Source of the DNA: Halopenitus persicus
GTDB lineage: Archaea; Halobacteriota; Halobacteria; Halobacteriales; Haloferacaceae
Assembly: GCF_900107205.1 (NCBI RefSeq)
Contig: NZ_FNPC01000001.1
Coordinates: 31,213 to 95,212, forward strand
DNA length: 64,000 nucleotides
Direction: 5' to 3'
Every line of letters starts with the position of its first letter. The stretch's first letter is position 1. Shown in pieces: positions 7,817-15,247 of the stretch. Both the position numbers and the translations under genes were made by a program. The notes below the pieces were generated by a model that was not told the DNA's origin, ran no database searches, and saw nothing but the letters and a program-made list of their open reading frames with translations.

Positions 7817-9208
7817 ATGGAACGCGTAGACGTTGCGATCGTCGGCGGCGGTCCCGCCGGGTCCTCGGCGGCCCACGCCGCCGCGAGCGCCGGAGCCGAC
7901 GCGATCGTGTTCGAGAAGGGCGTCCCGCGCGCCGACCGGGAGGACATCGGTCCCGACTCGACGGACGCGGCCGGCATCCTCGACTACTGGGTCGACATCA
8001 TGGGGATCCATCCCGACGAGTTTCCGGATGGCGTCGTGCAAAACGAGCTCGAGCGGGCCGAGTTCCGCGGCCCGAACACGGCCTGTACGCTGTATCACAC
8101 CGGGATCGACTCCTCGTACGACTCGTTCGGCTACACCTTCCACCGCGCGCGCTTCGACGATTTCCTCCGGGAGCGCGCCGAGGACGCGGGCGCGCGCTAC
8201 CGCGTGCAGGCGTCCGTTCGCGACGTCGAGACCGACGGGACGGTCGATCCCGACCGCGACGACGACCCCCGACACGTCCTGCACCTCGCGGACGGCGAGA
8301 CCGTCGGCGCCGACGCCCTCGTGCTTGCCGACGGGCCCCAGCGGACGGTCACCAACAAGGTGCTCGACCGCTACCTCCCGGACGACTCGAAGGCGTCCGA
8401 GCGGCTCGCCTCCCGCGAGGCCAACCACATCGCCTACCAGGAGTACCGGCGGTTCCCCGAGGAGCTCTACGAGGAGGTCCGGGACGCCATCGTCTTCTGG
8501 TGGGGCGTGATGCCGGGCGAGACCGCCTATCCGTGGATCTTTCCGAACCAGGACCGCGTCTGCCGGGTCGGTCTCACGATGCCGATCGGGATCGACATCG
8601 ACGACGTCGCCGACCGCGAGTCGTACGAGCTGCTGCGCCCCGAGGACGACGCCATCCCGAACGGCGCCGCGTACATCGAGCGGCTCCTCGAGTGGCAGTA
8701 CGGCGACGAGTACGACCTCTCGGACTTCCCGGTCGTCGAGGACGCCGGCAAGCGGAACGGCACCGAGACGTACGCGATCTCCTCGACGAAGCCGATCGAC
8801 TCGCCGACCGAGGCCGGGATCGCCGTCGCCGGCGGGGCGATGGGAACCACCTCCGCGTTCCACGAGGGCGGCGACCACGTGGCGGTCCGGACCGGCGCGA
8901 TCGCCGGGGAGCTGGCCGCGGCCGGCGACCTGGCGTCGTACAACCGCCGCTGGAAGGAGGCGATCGGCGACGAGGTGCTCCGCAGCGTGGCGATGGCCGA
9001 GATGGTGAGCGAGTACGGCCCGGCCGACTGGGACCGCGTGATCGACACCGCCGACGTGATGCTCGCGGCCGAGACCGGCGGCGACCTCTTAAAACGGACC
9101 TACTCCGCCGGCTGGGGCGCGACCAAGCTGCTGTTGCGGTATAAATGGACCAAGCGGCAGCTCCGCGGGACCTACACCCAGATCACCGCGGACGAGTACG
9201 TCTACTAG
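7817..9208 (+). CDS. Geranylgeranyl reductase-family FAD-dependent oxidoreductase
   Basis: The N-terminus VAIVGGGPAGSSAAHAAA (residues 6-23) is a typical FAD-binding Rossmann motif, followed by an acidic strand end. The body resembles geranylgeranyl reductases, which hydrogenate the isoprenoid chains of archaeal lipids or other polyprenyl groups. At 463 residues it is somewhat longer than the roughly 400-residue archaeal lipid reductases, so it may be a paralogue acting on another substrate or an FixC-like dehydrogenase. TTTAATAG lies 27 nt before the ATG, consistent with a leaderless transcript. A T-rich palindrome follows the stop codon. Confidence 0.82.
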   Translation: MERVDVAIVGGGPAGSSAAHAAASAGADAIVFEKGVPRADREDIGPDSTDAAGILDYWVDIMGIHPDEFPDGVVQNELERAEFRGPNTACTLYHTGIDSSYDSFGYTFHRARFDDFLRERAEDAGARYRVQASVRDVETDGTVDPDRDDDPRHVLHLADGETVGADALVLADGPQRTVTNKVLDRYLPDDSKASERLASREANHIAYQEYRRFPEELYEEVRDAIVFWWGVMPGETAYPWIFPNQDRVCRVGLTMPIGIDIDDVADRESYELLRPEDDAIPNGAAYIERLLEWQYGDEYDLSDFPVVEDAGKRNGTETYAISSTKPIDSPTEAGIAVAGGAMGTTSAFHEGGDHVAVRTGAIAGELAAAGDLASYNRRWKEAIGDEVLRSVAMAEMVSEYGPADWDRVIDTADVMLAAETGGDLLKRTYSAGWGATKLLLRYKWTKRQLRGTYTQITADEYVY

Positions 9209-9217
9209 GTCGTCTTT

Positions 9218-9235
9218 CCGAGATCATTTTTAAAT
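9218..9235 (+). terminator. Probable terminator of the geranylgeranyl reductase-family gene
   Basis: A CATTTTTAAATG near-palindrome with five consecutive T residues begins about 15 nt after the stop codon. Archaeal termination relies mainly on U-rich tracts. Confidence 0.45.
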
Positions 9236-9300
9236 GAGGTCGGCGTCGCTCCCGGTCGTTGTCGTTCCTGGTCGCCGTCGCTCCCGGTTGCGGCGTGGTA

Positions 9301-9352
9301 TAAAAAACGGTGCTCGTGAGGAACGAGCTGGCGGTCGGGCGCCCGAGTGGGC
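9301..9352 (-). terminator. Terminator of the L1-L10-L12 operon
   Basis: On the minus strand, after the L12 stop, a GCGCCC-ACTC-GGGCGC hairpin is followed about 40 nt later by a run of six T (complement of 9301-9306). Together these are a good candidate for the operon 3' end. Confidence 0.5.
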
Positions 9353-9373
9353 GCGAACTCCGGATACGGAGCG

Positions 9374-9709
9374 TTAGCCGAACAGCTCGCCGAGGCCTTC
9401 GCCGCCGTCGCCTTCGTCCTCGTCCTCCTCCTCGGCTTCCTCGGCCTCGTCGGCTTCCTCTTCCTCGTCGGCTTCCTCTTCCTCGCCGGACGCCTCGGCG
9501 GCGCCGCCCGCGGCGGCACCGGCGGCCGGCGCGGCGGCGGCCGTCTCGATGGCCTCCTCGATGTCGACGTCCTCGAGGGCCGCGACGAGGGCCTTGACGC
9601 GGGACTCCTCCACGTCGACGCCCGCGGCGTCGAGCACCGCGGTGAGGTTGTCTTCGTTGATCTCTTCGCCCGTCTCGTTCAGGATGAGCGCAGCGTAAAC
9701 GTATTCCAT
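9374..9709 (-). CDS. rpl12: 50S ribosomal protein L12 (P1-type acidic stalk protein)
   Basis: The 111-residue stalk protein begins [14 protein letters not shown], has an Ala/Gly hinge near residues 58-72 and a long Glu/Asp-rich tail ending GLGELFG, the conserved factor-binding end of archaeal P1 proteins. It recruits elongation factors to the ribosome and dimerises on L10. It is the last gene of the L1-L10-L12 operon, 18 bp after L10. The C-terminal motif matches that of L10 (GLGAMFG), as expected for the P0/P1 pair. Confidence 0.97.
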   Translation of the reverse strand: MEYVYAALILNETGEEINEDNLTAVLDAAGVDVEESRVKALVAALEDVDIEEAIETAAAAPAAGAAAGGAAEASGEEEEADEEEEADEAEEAEEEDEDEGDGGEGLGELFG

Positions 9710-9727
9710 TGGTGTAATCTCCGTGTG

Positions 9728-10771
9728 TTATCCGAACATCGCGCCGAGACCGTCGCCCGCGTCGCCGTCGTCGCCGTCGTCATCGTCCGCGTCGGCGTCG
9801 TCGGCGTCGTCGGGCGCCTCCTCGGCGTCCGATTCGTCGTCAGCCTGTTCCTCTTCGGCGTCCGCCGCGGCTGCCCGGGCGTCGACGCCCTGCAGCTCCT
9901 CGGGGAGCGCCTCCTCGTCGTCGATGTGAGCCGCGAGCGCACGCAGCTGGGCGTCGGCCTTTCCGATCAGGTCCGGCACGACGTCCGGGCTCTCGATCTC
10001 GGCGTGTAACGCGACGGACTTGGCCTCGCCGGACGCCTTCGCGAGAAGGGTGCCGGCGGTGCGGGCCGTCGGATAGCCGGCGTTGACCGAGAGGTTGCGC
10101 GCGGCGGCGGCGGCCGCCTGCACGTCCGCCTCGTACTCCTCGACGTCGATCGCGAGTTCCTCGGGCTCGAAGAGCACGCCCTCGGAGTAGACGGACTTCA
10201 GATCGAGTCCGACCTCCTTGGGCTCGATGCCGAGCTCGGTGAGGACGTTCGCGAGGTCGTCGGAGACGACCTCCCCCTCCTCGAGCACGGTCGAGTCCTC
10301 GGTCACCTGGATCGAGCCGTCCTGGATCCGGGCGGCCGCGCCGACCGTCTGGAGCTCGCCGACGAACGGCCCCGGGTCGACGCCGGTGTCGCCCTCGGGG
10401 ATGACGATGTCGTTCGGGGCGACCTCGCCGGCGTTGATCGGCGCCGGCGTCTTCGAGGCCTCGAGCTGCTTGTAGAGCCCGAACGGGTTGTCGTTCGTGC
10501 CGACGAGCGCGACCTGGCCGCTCACGTGTTCGGTGAGCTGCTCGACGCCCTCGTCGACCTCCTCGAGCGCGCGGACGACGAGCGTGTTCCGGCTCATCCG
10601 CAGGTCCGCGGAGCCGTGGAGCTCGCGCCGCATCAGCTGGAGCTGGCGGCTCGGGATGCCGGCCACGCCGACGACACCGACCGAGGCGAAGGAGTCGATG
10701 AACTCGACGAGCTCGTCGACCTCCTCCTTTTTCCACTCGGGGATGGTCTCGGTTCGCCGCGCGGAGCTCAT
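9728..10771 (-). CDS. rpl10: 50S ribosomal protein L10 (P0-type)
   Basis: A 347-residue stalk-base protein. It opens with the conserved [20 protein letters not shown] region, which binds 23S rRNA, contains the archaeal-specific insertion, and ends in an acidic tail with GLGAMFG, the same factor-binding motif as L12. Its ATG overlaps the L1 stop by 4 nt (ATGA, 10768-10771), so translation of L1 and L10 is likely coupled. Family, gene order and tail all agree. Confidence 0.97.
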   Translation of the reverse strand: MSSARRTETIPEWKKEEVDELVEFIDSFASVGVVGVAGIPSRQLQLMRRELHGSADLRMSRNTLVVRALEEVDEGVEQLTEHVSGQVALVGTNDNPFGLYKQLEASKTPAPINAGEVAPNDIVIPEGDTGVDPGPFVGELQTVGAAARIQDGSIQVTEDSTVLEEGEVVSDDLANVLTELGIEPKEVGLDLKSVYSEGVLFEPEELAIDVEEYEADVQAAAAAARNLSVNAGYPTARTAGTLLAKASGEAKSVALHAEIESPDVVPDLIGKADAQLRALAAHIDDEEALPEELQGVDARAAAADAEEEQADDESDAEEAPDDADDADADDDDGDDGDAGDGLGAMFG

Positions 10772-11406
10772 ACGGGCACCTCCTGGGCGGGACCCATCGT
10801 CGTCTTGACGAAGATCCCGTCGATGTTGAGCGGACCCTTCTCGAGGTCGGCCTCGAGACGACGGATGATGACGTCGACGTTGTCCGCGATCTCCTCGGCG
10901 CTCATATCCTCCGCGCCCACGCGCGTGTGGAACGTCCGGCGTTCGCCGGAGCGGAGCTGCACCGTGTTCTTCATTCGGTTGATCGTCTCGACGACGTCAT
11001 CGTCCGGCTGGAGTGGAGTCGGCATCTTGCCGCGGGGACCGAGGACGGTACCGAGGTACCGACCGATGTCCTGCATCAGGCTTGCCTCGGCGATGAAGAA
11101 GTCCGTCTCATCGGCGAGGTCCTTTGCGGCGTCGTCGTCGCCGCCGAGGTCCTCGAGGTCCTCGCTGTCGAGCACCTCGTCGGCAACCTCCTCGGCGCGG
11201 ACGGCGGTTTCGCCCTCCGCGAAGACGACGATTTGCGTCTCCTGTCCCGTTCCAGCCGGCAGCACGATTGACTCGTCGACTCGGTTCGACGGATCGTTGA
11301 GGTCGAGATCGCGCAGATTGATCGCGAGGTCCACCGTCTCACGGAAGTTCCGCTCGGGTGCCTCCTCGAGTGCGCGAGAAACTGCCTCCTCTATTGTGTC
11401 TGCCAT
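10768..11406 (-). CDS. rpl1: 50S ribosomal protein L1
   Basis: The 212-residue protein binds the L1 stalk of 23S rRNA and, in archaea, also represses translation of its own mRNA. Recognisable blocks include [18 protein letters not shown] and [18 protein letters not shown]. It is the first gene of the L1-L10-L12 operon. Unlike most genes here it has a leader of about 70 nt and a strong Shine-Dalgarno sequence (GGAGGTGA) a few bases before the ATG. This fits the autoregulated, leadered class of haloarchaeal messages. Confidence 0.97.
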   Translation of the reverse strand: MADTIEEAVSRALEEAPERNFRETVDLAINLRDLDLNDPSNRVDESIVLPAGTGQETQIVVFAEGETAVRAEEVADEVLDSEDLEDLGGDDDAAKDLADETDFFIAEASLMQDIGRYLGTVLGPRGKMPTPLQPDDDVVETINRMKNTVQLRSGERRTFHTRVGAEDMSAEEIADNVDVIIRRLEADLEKGPLNIDGIFVKTTMGPAQEVPV

Positions 11407-11499
11407 TTTTCACCTCCGTAGTACGCAGGAACGCTCCTACGGGTCAGTGAAACAGGCGAAGCCTGTCTCACCGGGGACTTGCCCCAGGCGGCGTTTAAA
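11407..11499 (-). promoter_or_regulatory. Promoter and structured leader of the L1 operon
   Basis: On the minus strand a TTTAAAC box lies at about 11493-11499, predicting a transcript start near 11472 and a leader of about 65-70 nt. The leader holds the hairpin ACAGGC-TTC-GCCTGT (11452-11466), a second stem around CCGTAGGAG...CTACGG (11416-11442) and GGAGGTGA next to the ATG. A leader of similar length carrying an L1-binding mimic of 23S rRNA is known in Halobacterium; assignment here is by analogy. Confidence 0.6.
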
Positions 11500-11632
11500 C
11501 CCGTCGAAGCCGCGATGCGCGTGGGACCCGGGCACAGGGCCGGAGCGGGACGACCTCGGTTGACGACAACTGGAACAGCAGACGGCGGAACGCCGGGGAA
11601 AGACTGATGCGCCGACCCTCGCTAATCGGCCC

Positions 11633-12082
11633 GTGGCCTCCGGCTGGACCGCGCCGATCGCGGCGACCGTGTTCGTGTGGCTCCTCGTCACCGTCGCGTG
11701 TCTTCCCGTCCTCGCCGCCGGGAGCGTCCGTGCGGCGATCGACGACTGGCCGACCGACCGGTACGCGCTGAACTACCTCCTCCTGTTCGGCGCGGTCGTT
11801 CTCTGCCACGCGGCCGTTTTCCTGGGCGGCGTCGTGATTCGGGGCGGGATCGGCGGCGTCGAACTCGTCCGCTGGACGCTCCTCGTGGCCGCCGGCTATC
11901 CCGTCCTCGTCTGGGTGATCCTTGCGGTCGTGCTGCCGGCCGCGGGTCGGTGGGACCCCGCCGCCGAGGGTCTCGACGGACGGATCGTTCTCGCCGCCGC
12001 CGCGGTCTGGTACGCGATCGTGCTCTCGATCACGGCCGCGGCGACGTTCTTCCTGCTGTTCGTCCTGTACTTTCCGGGGTGA
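11633..12082 (+). CDS. Small integral membrane protein, four predicted helices
   Basis: I do not recognise a family. The 149-residue product shows four hydrophobic stretches at about 7-28, 47-68, 80-103 and 120-147, separated by short charged loops, with no soluble domain and no catalytic motif. The GTG at 11633 gives the first in-frame start before the first helix. The gene sits between the L1 leader and L11 on the opposite strand, so it is probably an independent unit. No strong TATA box is visible. Confidence 0.65.
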   Translation: MASGWTAPIAATVFVWLLVTVACLPVLAAGSVRAAIDDWPTDRYALNYLLLFGAVVLCHAAVFLGGVVIRGGIGGVELVRWTLLVAAGYPVLVWVILAVVLPAAGRWDPAAEGLDGRIVLAAAAVWYAIVLSITAAATFFLLFVLYFPG

Positions 12083-12100
12083 CGGTCGCGTCGGTCGACA

Positions 12101-12160
12101 GTCGAGGTACCGCGTCGGCCGGCGGTCGAGGTACCGCGTCGGTCGGCGGTCGAGGTCGGT
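12101..12160. repeat. 24-bp tandem repeat
   Basis: GTCGAGGTACCGCGTCGG occurs at 12101 and 12125, with a third partial copy at 12149, giving a 24-bp period. It lies in the spacer between the convergent membrane-protein and L11 genes. Confidence 0.75.
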
Positions 12161-12226
12161 ATCGCGCCACCACGAGGGACAGAGAAAAACCGCGCGTCGG
12201 CCCGCGCCCGCGAGGCTGCGTCGGCC

Positions 12227-12284
12227 GTTCGACCGGGATACTGTTCGACCGGGACACTGTTCGACCGGGACTACCGTTCGACCT
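12227..12284. repeat. 16-bp tandem repeat
   Basis: Three 16-bp units starting GTTCGACCGGGA run from 12227 to 12274, followed by a partial GTTCGACC. The array ends just before the L11 stop codon. Confidence 0.75.
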
Positions 12285-12287
12285 CGA

Positions 12288-12764
12288 CTACTCCGCGAGG
12301 ACGTCGTCGTAGTCGCCGGCGTCGACGCGGTCGTCGAACGTCCGGGCGTCCTCGCCGTCGATCGTGACGCCGAGGGAGGCGCAGGTGCCGCCGATCTCCT
12401 TGGCGGCGTTCTTCGTGTCGTACGCCAGCAGGTCGGAGGACTTCTGCTCGGCGATCGTCTTGACCTGCTCGACCGAGAGGTCGGCGACGAACTCCGACTG
12501 CGGCTCGCCGGAGCCGGTCTCGAAGCCGGCCTCGTCCTTGATCAGCTCGGCGGTCGGCGGGACGCCGACCTCGATGCTGAAGGAGCCGTCGTCGTCGTAC
12601 TCGACGGTGACGGGAACCTCCATCCCGTCGAAGGCGGCGGTCTCCTCGTTGATCTCGCTGACGACGTCCTGCACGTCCACGGGCGTCGGTCCGAGCTCGG
12701 GACCGAGCGGCGGGCCGGGATTGGCCTGCCCGCCCGGAACGAGCACTTCGATGGTTCCAGCCAT
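12288..12764 (-). CDS. rpl11: 50S ribosomal protein L11
   Basis: The 158-residue protein binds the GTPase-associated region of 23S rRNA. The start MAGTIEVLVPGGQANPGPPLG with its Pro-Gly-rich N-terminal block is diagnostic, and the C-terminal rRNA-binding part is seen in KEIGGTCASLGVTIDG. I chose ATG 12764 because this block starts there; the upstream frame is Arg-rich. GTTAAAAG lies about 27 nt upstream on the minus strand, so the mRNA is probably leaderless. It is monocistronic and apart from the L1 operon, as in other haloarchaea. Confidence 0.96.
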   Translation of the reverse strand: MAGTIEVLVPGGQANPGPPLGPELGPTPVDVQDVVSEINEETAAFDGMEVPVTVEYDDDGSFSIEVGVPPTAELIKDEAGFETGSGEPQSEFVADLSVEQVKTIAEQKSSDLLAYDTKNAAKEIGGTCASLGVTIDGEDARTFDDRVDAGDYDDVLAE

Positions 12765-12916
12765 ACGCGTACGAACCCGACCGCGACTTTTAACGGTTGT
12801 TCTTCGCCCTCGAGCACGCGAGCGGTTCGCACAGCCCGCCAACAGCCCGTTTCCAGCCATAGTGTCGAGCTGCGTTCCCGCCCGTCTCGCTCTCGGCGAG
12901 GACGGGACAACGCGGC

Positions 12917-13360
12917 CTAGACGTCGAAGACGACGTACGCGTACCACTCCCCGCCGCGTTGCTCGAGCACCATCTCGGAGTACGTCACCGCCTTCACGTC
13001 ACGAGCGGTCACCTCGCGCAGCGGTACGCCACGGGCGCTGGCCTCGACGACCCACGTGTCGTCGTGTCCGGGATCGTCGCCGCGATCGTCGGTCGCCGCC
13101 GGCCGGACCCGGCAGTCGTGGTCCACCGGCAGGACGCCGCGGACGTCGCGCTCGTAGATGAGCCGGTCGAGGTAGTCGAACAGCGCCGCCTCGCCGGATT
13201 CCGCGGCGATCTCCATCGTGAACCGGTCGCCGCCCGCGGGCGGGTCCTCGCACATCGCCGCCGTGAGTCCGGCCGCGACGTCGGCGAAGACGGCCGCGAG
13301 CGAGTCGGCGGTCGCCTCGACGGCCACGTCGGCGGTGTGGTCGCGGAGTCGGTAGGTCAC
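12917..13360 (-). CDS. Archease
   Basis: The 147-residue protein starts MTYRLRDHTADVAVEATADS, with the metal-binding DHTAD motif of archease, and ends with the conserved KAVTYSEMVL...WYAYVVFDV block. Archease speeds up guanylation and turnover of the RNA ligase RtcB, which seals tRNA exons after intron removal. The rtcB gene lies about 1.9 kb away at 15248, on the other strand, so the partners are close but not co-transcribed. The start overlaps the stop of the DUF502 gene by 4 nt, so the two are translationally coupled. Confidence 0.93.
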   Translation of the reverse strand: MTYRLRDHTADVAVEATADSLAAVFADVAAGLTAAMCEDPPAGGDRFTMEIAAESGEAALFDYLDRLIYERDVRGVLPVDHDCRVRPAATDDRGDDPGHDDTWVVEASARGVPLREVTARDVKAVTYSEMVLEQRGGEWYAYVVFDV

Positions 13361-14547
13361 GCGGATCCCCCCTCCTCATTCTTGCTCTCCGGTCCCTCGT
13401 TTTCACTCTCCGGTCCCTCGTCTTCACTCTCCGGTCCCCCGTCCTCGCTCTCCGGTCCCTCGTCCCCGCCCTCCGAACCCTGGTCGCTCCGGCCGCGCCG
13501 TTCCGGCGGGACGTCCGTTCGGTCCCGGTCCCGCGGATCGCGCCCCGCGCGCTCCGAGGGCGGCGTCTCGGTCGCGTCCCGGTCCGTCGCCCGTCGGTCG
13601 GCGCGCTCGGCGGGCGTCGGGCCTTGCGGCTTCGACCCGGACTCGTCCTCCGCGTCCCGCTCCCGGCGAACGATCGCGTCCGGGGTCTCGGCCGTGCTCG
13701 GGGTGACCGCCTCGTCGTACCGCTCCGCCCGATCGGACATCGTCCGGTCCTGATCGGTCGTCGCTCGCGCCGCCGCCGTCGGGTTCATACGCTGTTCGAC
13801 GTGGTCGAGCCGCGAGAGGTCTCGCAGCGTCTCGGCCGCCACGCCGTCGCTCGTGGGGCCGCCCCCCGCGTCGGCGCCGGCTTCGTCCCCGATCGCGACG
13901 CCGCTCGTGACCAGCGCCTGGATCCCCTCCTCGACGGTGAGGTCGACGTCGACGATCCGCGATTCCGGGACGAACAGGACGTGTCCGCCCATCACCGGGT
14001 TCGGCGCCATCGGCATGAACAGCGTGCGCATTCCCTCCCGCTCGTTTCCGGCCGGCTCCGCGATCGCCGCCGGCGTGCGGCTCGTCACGAACGCGAGCGT
14101 GTAGGTGTCGTCGGTTGGGAACTCGACGAGAACGACCTCCTGGAAGTTCTCGCCGTCGGACTCGAGCATCACGTCGGACATCCGCCGGAAGCTCTCGTAG
14201 ACGGCCCCGATCCCCGGCACCCGCTCGACGAGGTGGTCGAAGTAGTCGACCGCCAGCGCGCCGTATCGCGAGGCGTTCACCGCCACTCCGACGCCGAGAA
14301 TGATCAGAAAGAGCACGATCGGCGTGGCGATCTCCACGAGGAGCTCCCGCCCGATCGCCCCGACGAACGGGACCACGATCCGCGGCGAGAACGGGAGGAT
14401 CGCGTTCGAGAACAGATCGAGGTAGTGGTAGACGTAGTTGAACGCGATCGTCAACACGATCAGCGTGATCACGAGCGGGACGAGGACCGCGACTCCGGTG
14501 AGGAACCCGCGCCGTAGCGTCCCGACGAGCGGCCGGTCCGTCCTCAT
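13357..14547 (-). CDS. DUF502 family membrane protein with long charged tail
   Basis: Residues 1 to about 215 match the DUF502 family: RRGFLTGVAVLVPLVITLIV with a first membrane helix at about 13-36, a second at 70-95, then the DYFDHLVERVPGIGAVYESF block and a soluble beta-rich part. The function of DUF502 is unknown. The remaining 180 residues are a disordered, charged extension ending in a heptad repeat of the GPESEDE type, encoded by 21-bp DNA repeats. Gene order DUF502-archease with a 4-nt overlap suggests one mRNA. The tail is likely lineage-specific. Confidence 0.85.
   Translation of the reverse strand: MRTDRPLVGTLRRGFLTGVAVLVPLVITLIVLTIAFNYVYHYLDLFSNAILPFSPRIVVPFVGAIGRELLVEIATPIVLFLIILGVGVAVNASRYGALAVDYFDHLVERVPGIGAVYESFRRMSDVMLESDGENFQEVVLVEFPTDDTYTLAFVTSRTPAAIAEPAGNEREGMRTLFMPMAPNPVMGGHVLFVPESRIVDVDLTVEEGIQALVTSGVAIGDEAGADAGGGPTSDGVAAETLRDLSRLDHVEQRMNPTAAARATTDQDRTMSDRAERYDEAVTPSTAETPDAIVRRERDAEDESGSKPQGPTPAERADRRATDRDATETPPSERAGRDPRDRDRTDVPPERRGRSDQGSEGGDEGPESEDGGPESEDEGPESENEGPESKNEEGGSA
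13380..13462. repeat. 21-bp coding tandem repeat in the DUF502 tail
   Basis: About four imperfect copies of a 21-bp unit containing CTCCGGTCCCTCGT encode the repeated heptad Gly-Pro-Glu-Ser-Glu-x-Glu on the minus strand. It marks slippage growth of the disordered tail. Confidence 0.75.
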
Positions 14548-14594
14548 TGCTCTCCCGAACGGGGGTCGGAAGTTTAACCGTTCTGACGCGGAAC

Positions 14595-14666
14595 GGTGAC
14601 GGTTCCGACGGCGGTGACGGTTGCGACGACGGTGACGGTCGCGACGACGGTGGCGGTTGCGACGGA
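14595..14666. repeat. Four 18-bp tandem repeats
   Basis: Four consecutive 18-bp units (first: GGTGACGGTTCCGACGGC) fill the divergent spacer between the DUF502 and GNAT genes and end 5 nt before a TATA box. They lie where upstream promoter elements would be. Confidence 0.8.
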
Positions 14667-14670
14667 GGAG

Positions 14671-14678
14671 TTATATTC
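14671..14678 (+). promoter_or_regulatory. TATA box of the GNAT gene
   Basis: TTATATTC is centred about 28 nt before the GTG at 14702. This position supports the GTG as the start of a leaderless mRNA. Confidence 0.6.
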
Positions 14679-14701
14679 GACGCCCGCGTTAGCACCGCTC
14701 A

Positions 14702-15175
14702 GTGAGCGTCACCGTCGAGAAGCGGGTCGACCAGCCCGGCAACGCCGAGCACGTCTCGGCGGCCTGGGACCTCAAGGAGACGATCCGCGAGGAGGAGGGC
14801 GTGCTCCGACAGCAGCGCGGATTCTTCACCGACGCCTACCGGCGCTCACGGGCCCATCTCCTCTTCGAAAACGACGACCTCGTCGCGTTCGCCTGCGTCC
14901 GACGGGACGGCTACCTGCTGTTTCTCGGTGTGACTCCCGATGCGCGAAACCGTGGCTACGCCCAGCGGCTGGTTGCGGAGATCGCCGAGGAGCACCGCTC
15001 CGTGACCTGCCACGCGCGGTCGACGAACGAGAACGCGATCGGCTTTTATAAGCACCTCGGCTTCGAGGTCAAACGGCGGATCAACGACTACTACGAGGAC
15101 GGCGGCGACGCCTACTACCTCAAGCTCGGCCGCGACTCCCTGCGCGATCGCCTCGCCGAGATCGTGCATGGCTGA
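14702..15175 (+). CDS. GNAT family N-acetyltransferase
   Basis: A 157-residue acetyl-CoA-dependent acetyltransferase. Motif A is visible as LFLGVTPDARNRGYAQRLVAEIAEEH, with the NRGYAQ acetyl-CoA loop, and the following CHARSTNENAIGFYKHLGFEVKRRI is the usual motif B. It resembles RimI-type N-terminal acetyltransferases, but the substrate is not certain. The GTG start is favoured by the TATA box 28 nt before it. rtcB begins 72 bp downstream on the same strand, so a shared transcript is possible. Confidence 0.85.
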   Translation: MSVTVEKRVDQPGNAEHVSAAWDLKETIREEEGVLRQQRGFFTDAYRRSRAHLLFENDDLVAFACVRRDGYLLFLGVTPDARNRGYAQRLVAEIAEEHRSVTCHARSTNENAIGFYKHLGFEVKRRINDYYEDGGDAYYLKLGRDSLRDRLAEIVHG

Positions 15176-15247
15176 CCGGGTGGGTTGCGGTTCGAACGCT
15201 CGCCCCGCGTCGTAACGCTATTCCACCTGCCCGGCCTCCCTCGAGGT

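Noticed and set aside
9097-9210. Frameshift in the geranylgeranyl reductase-family gene
   Set aside because: The C-terminal region looked irregular, but one frame runs from ATG to the TAG at 9206-9208 without a break.
9293-9306. Plus-strand promoter GGTATAAAAAACGG
   Set aside because: It looks like a strong TATA box, but only antisense sequence to L12 lies downstream. On the other strand the same bases form the U-tract terminator of the L1-L10-L12 operon, which explains them better.
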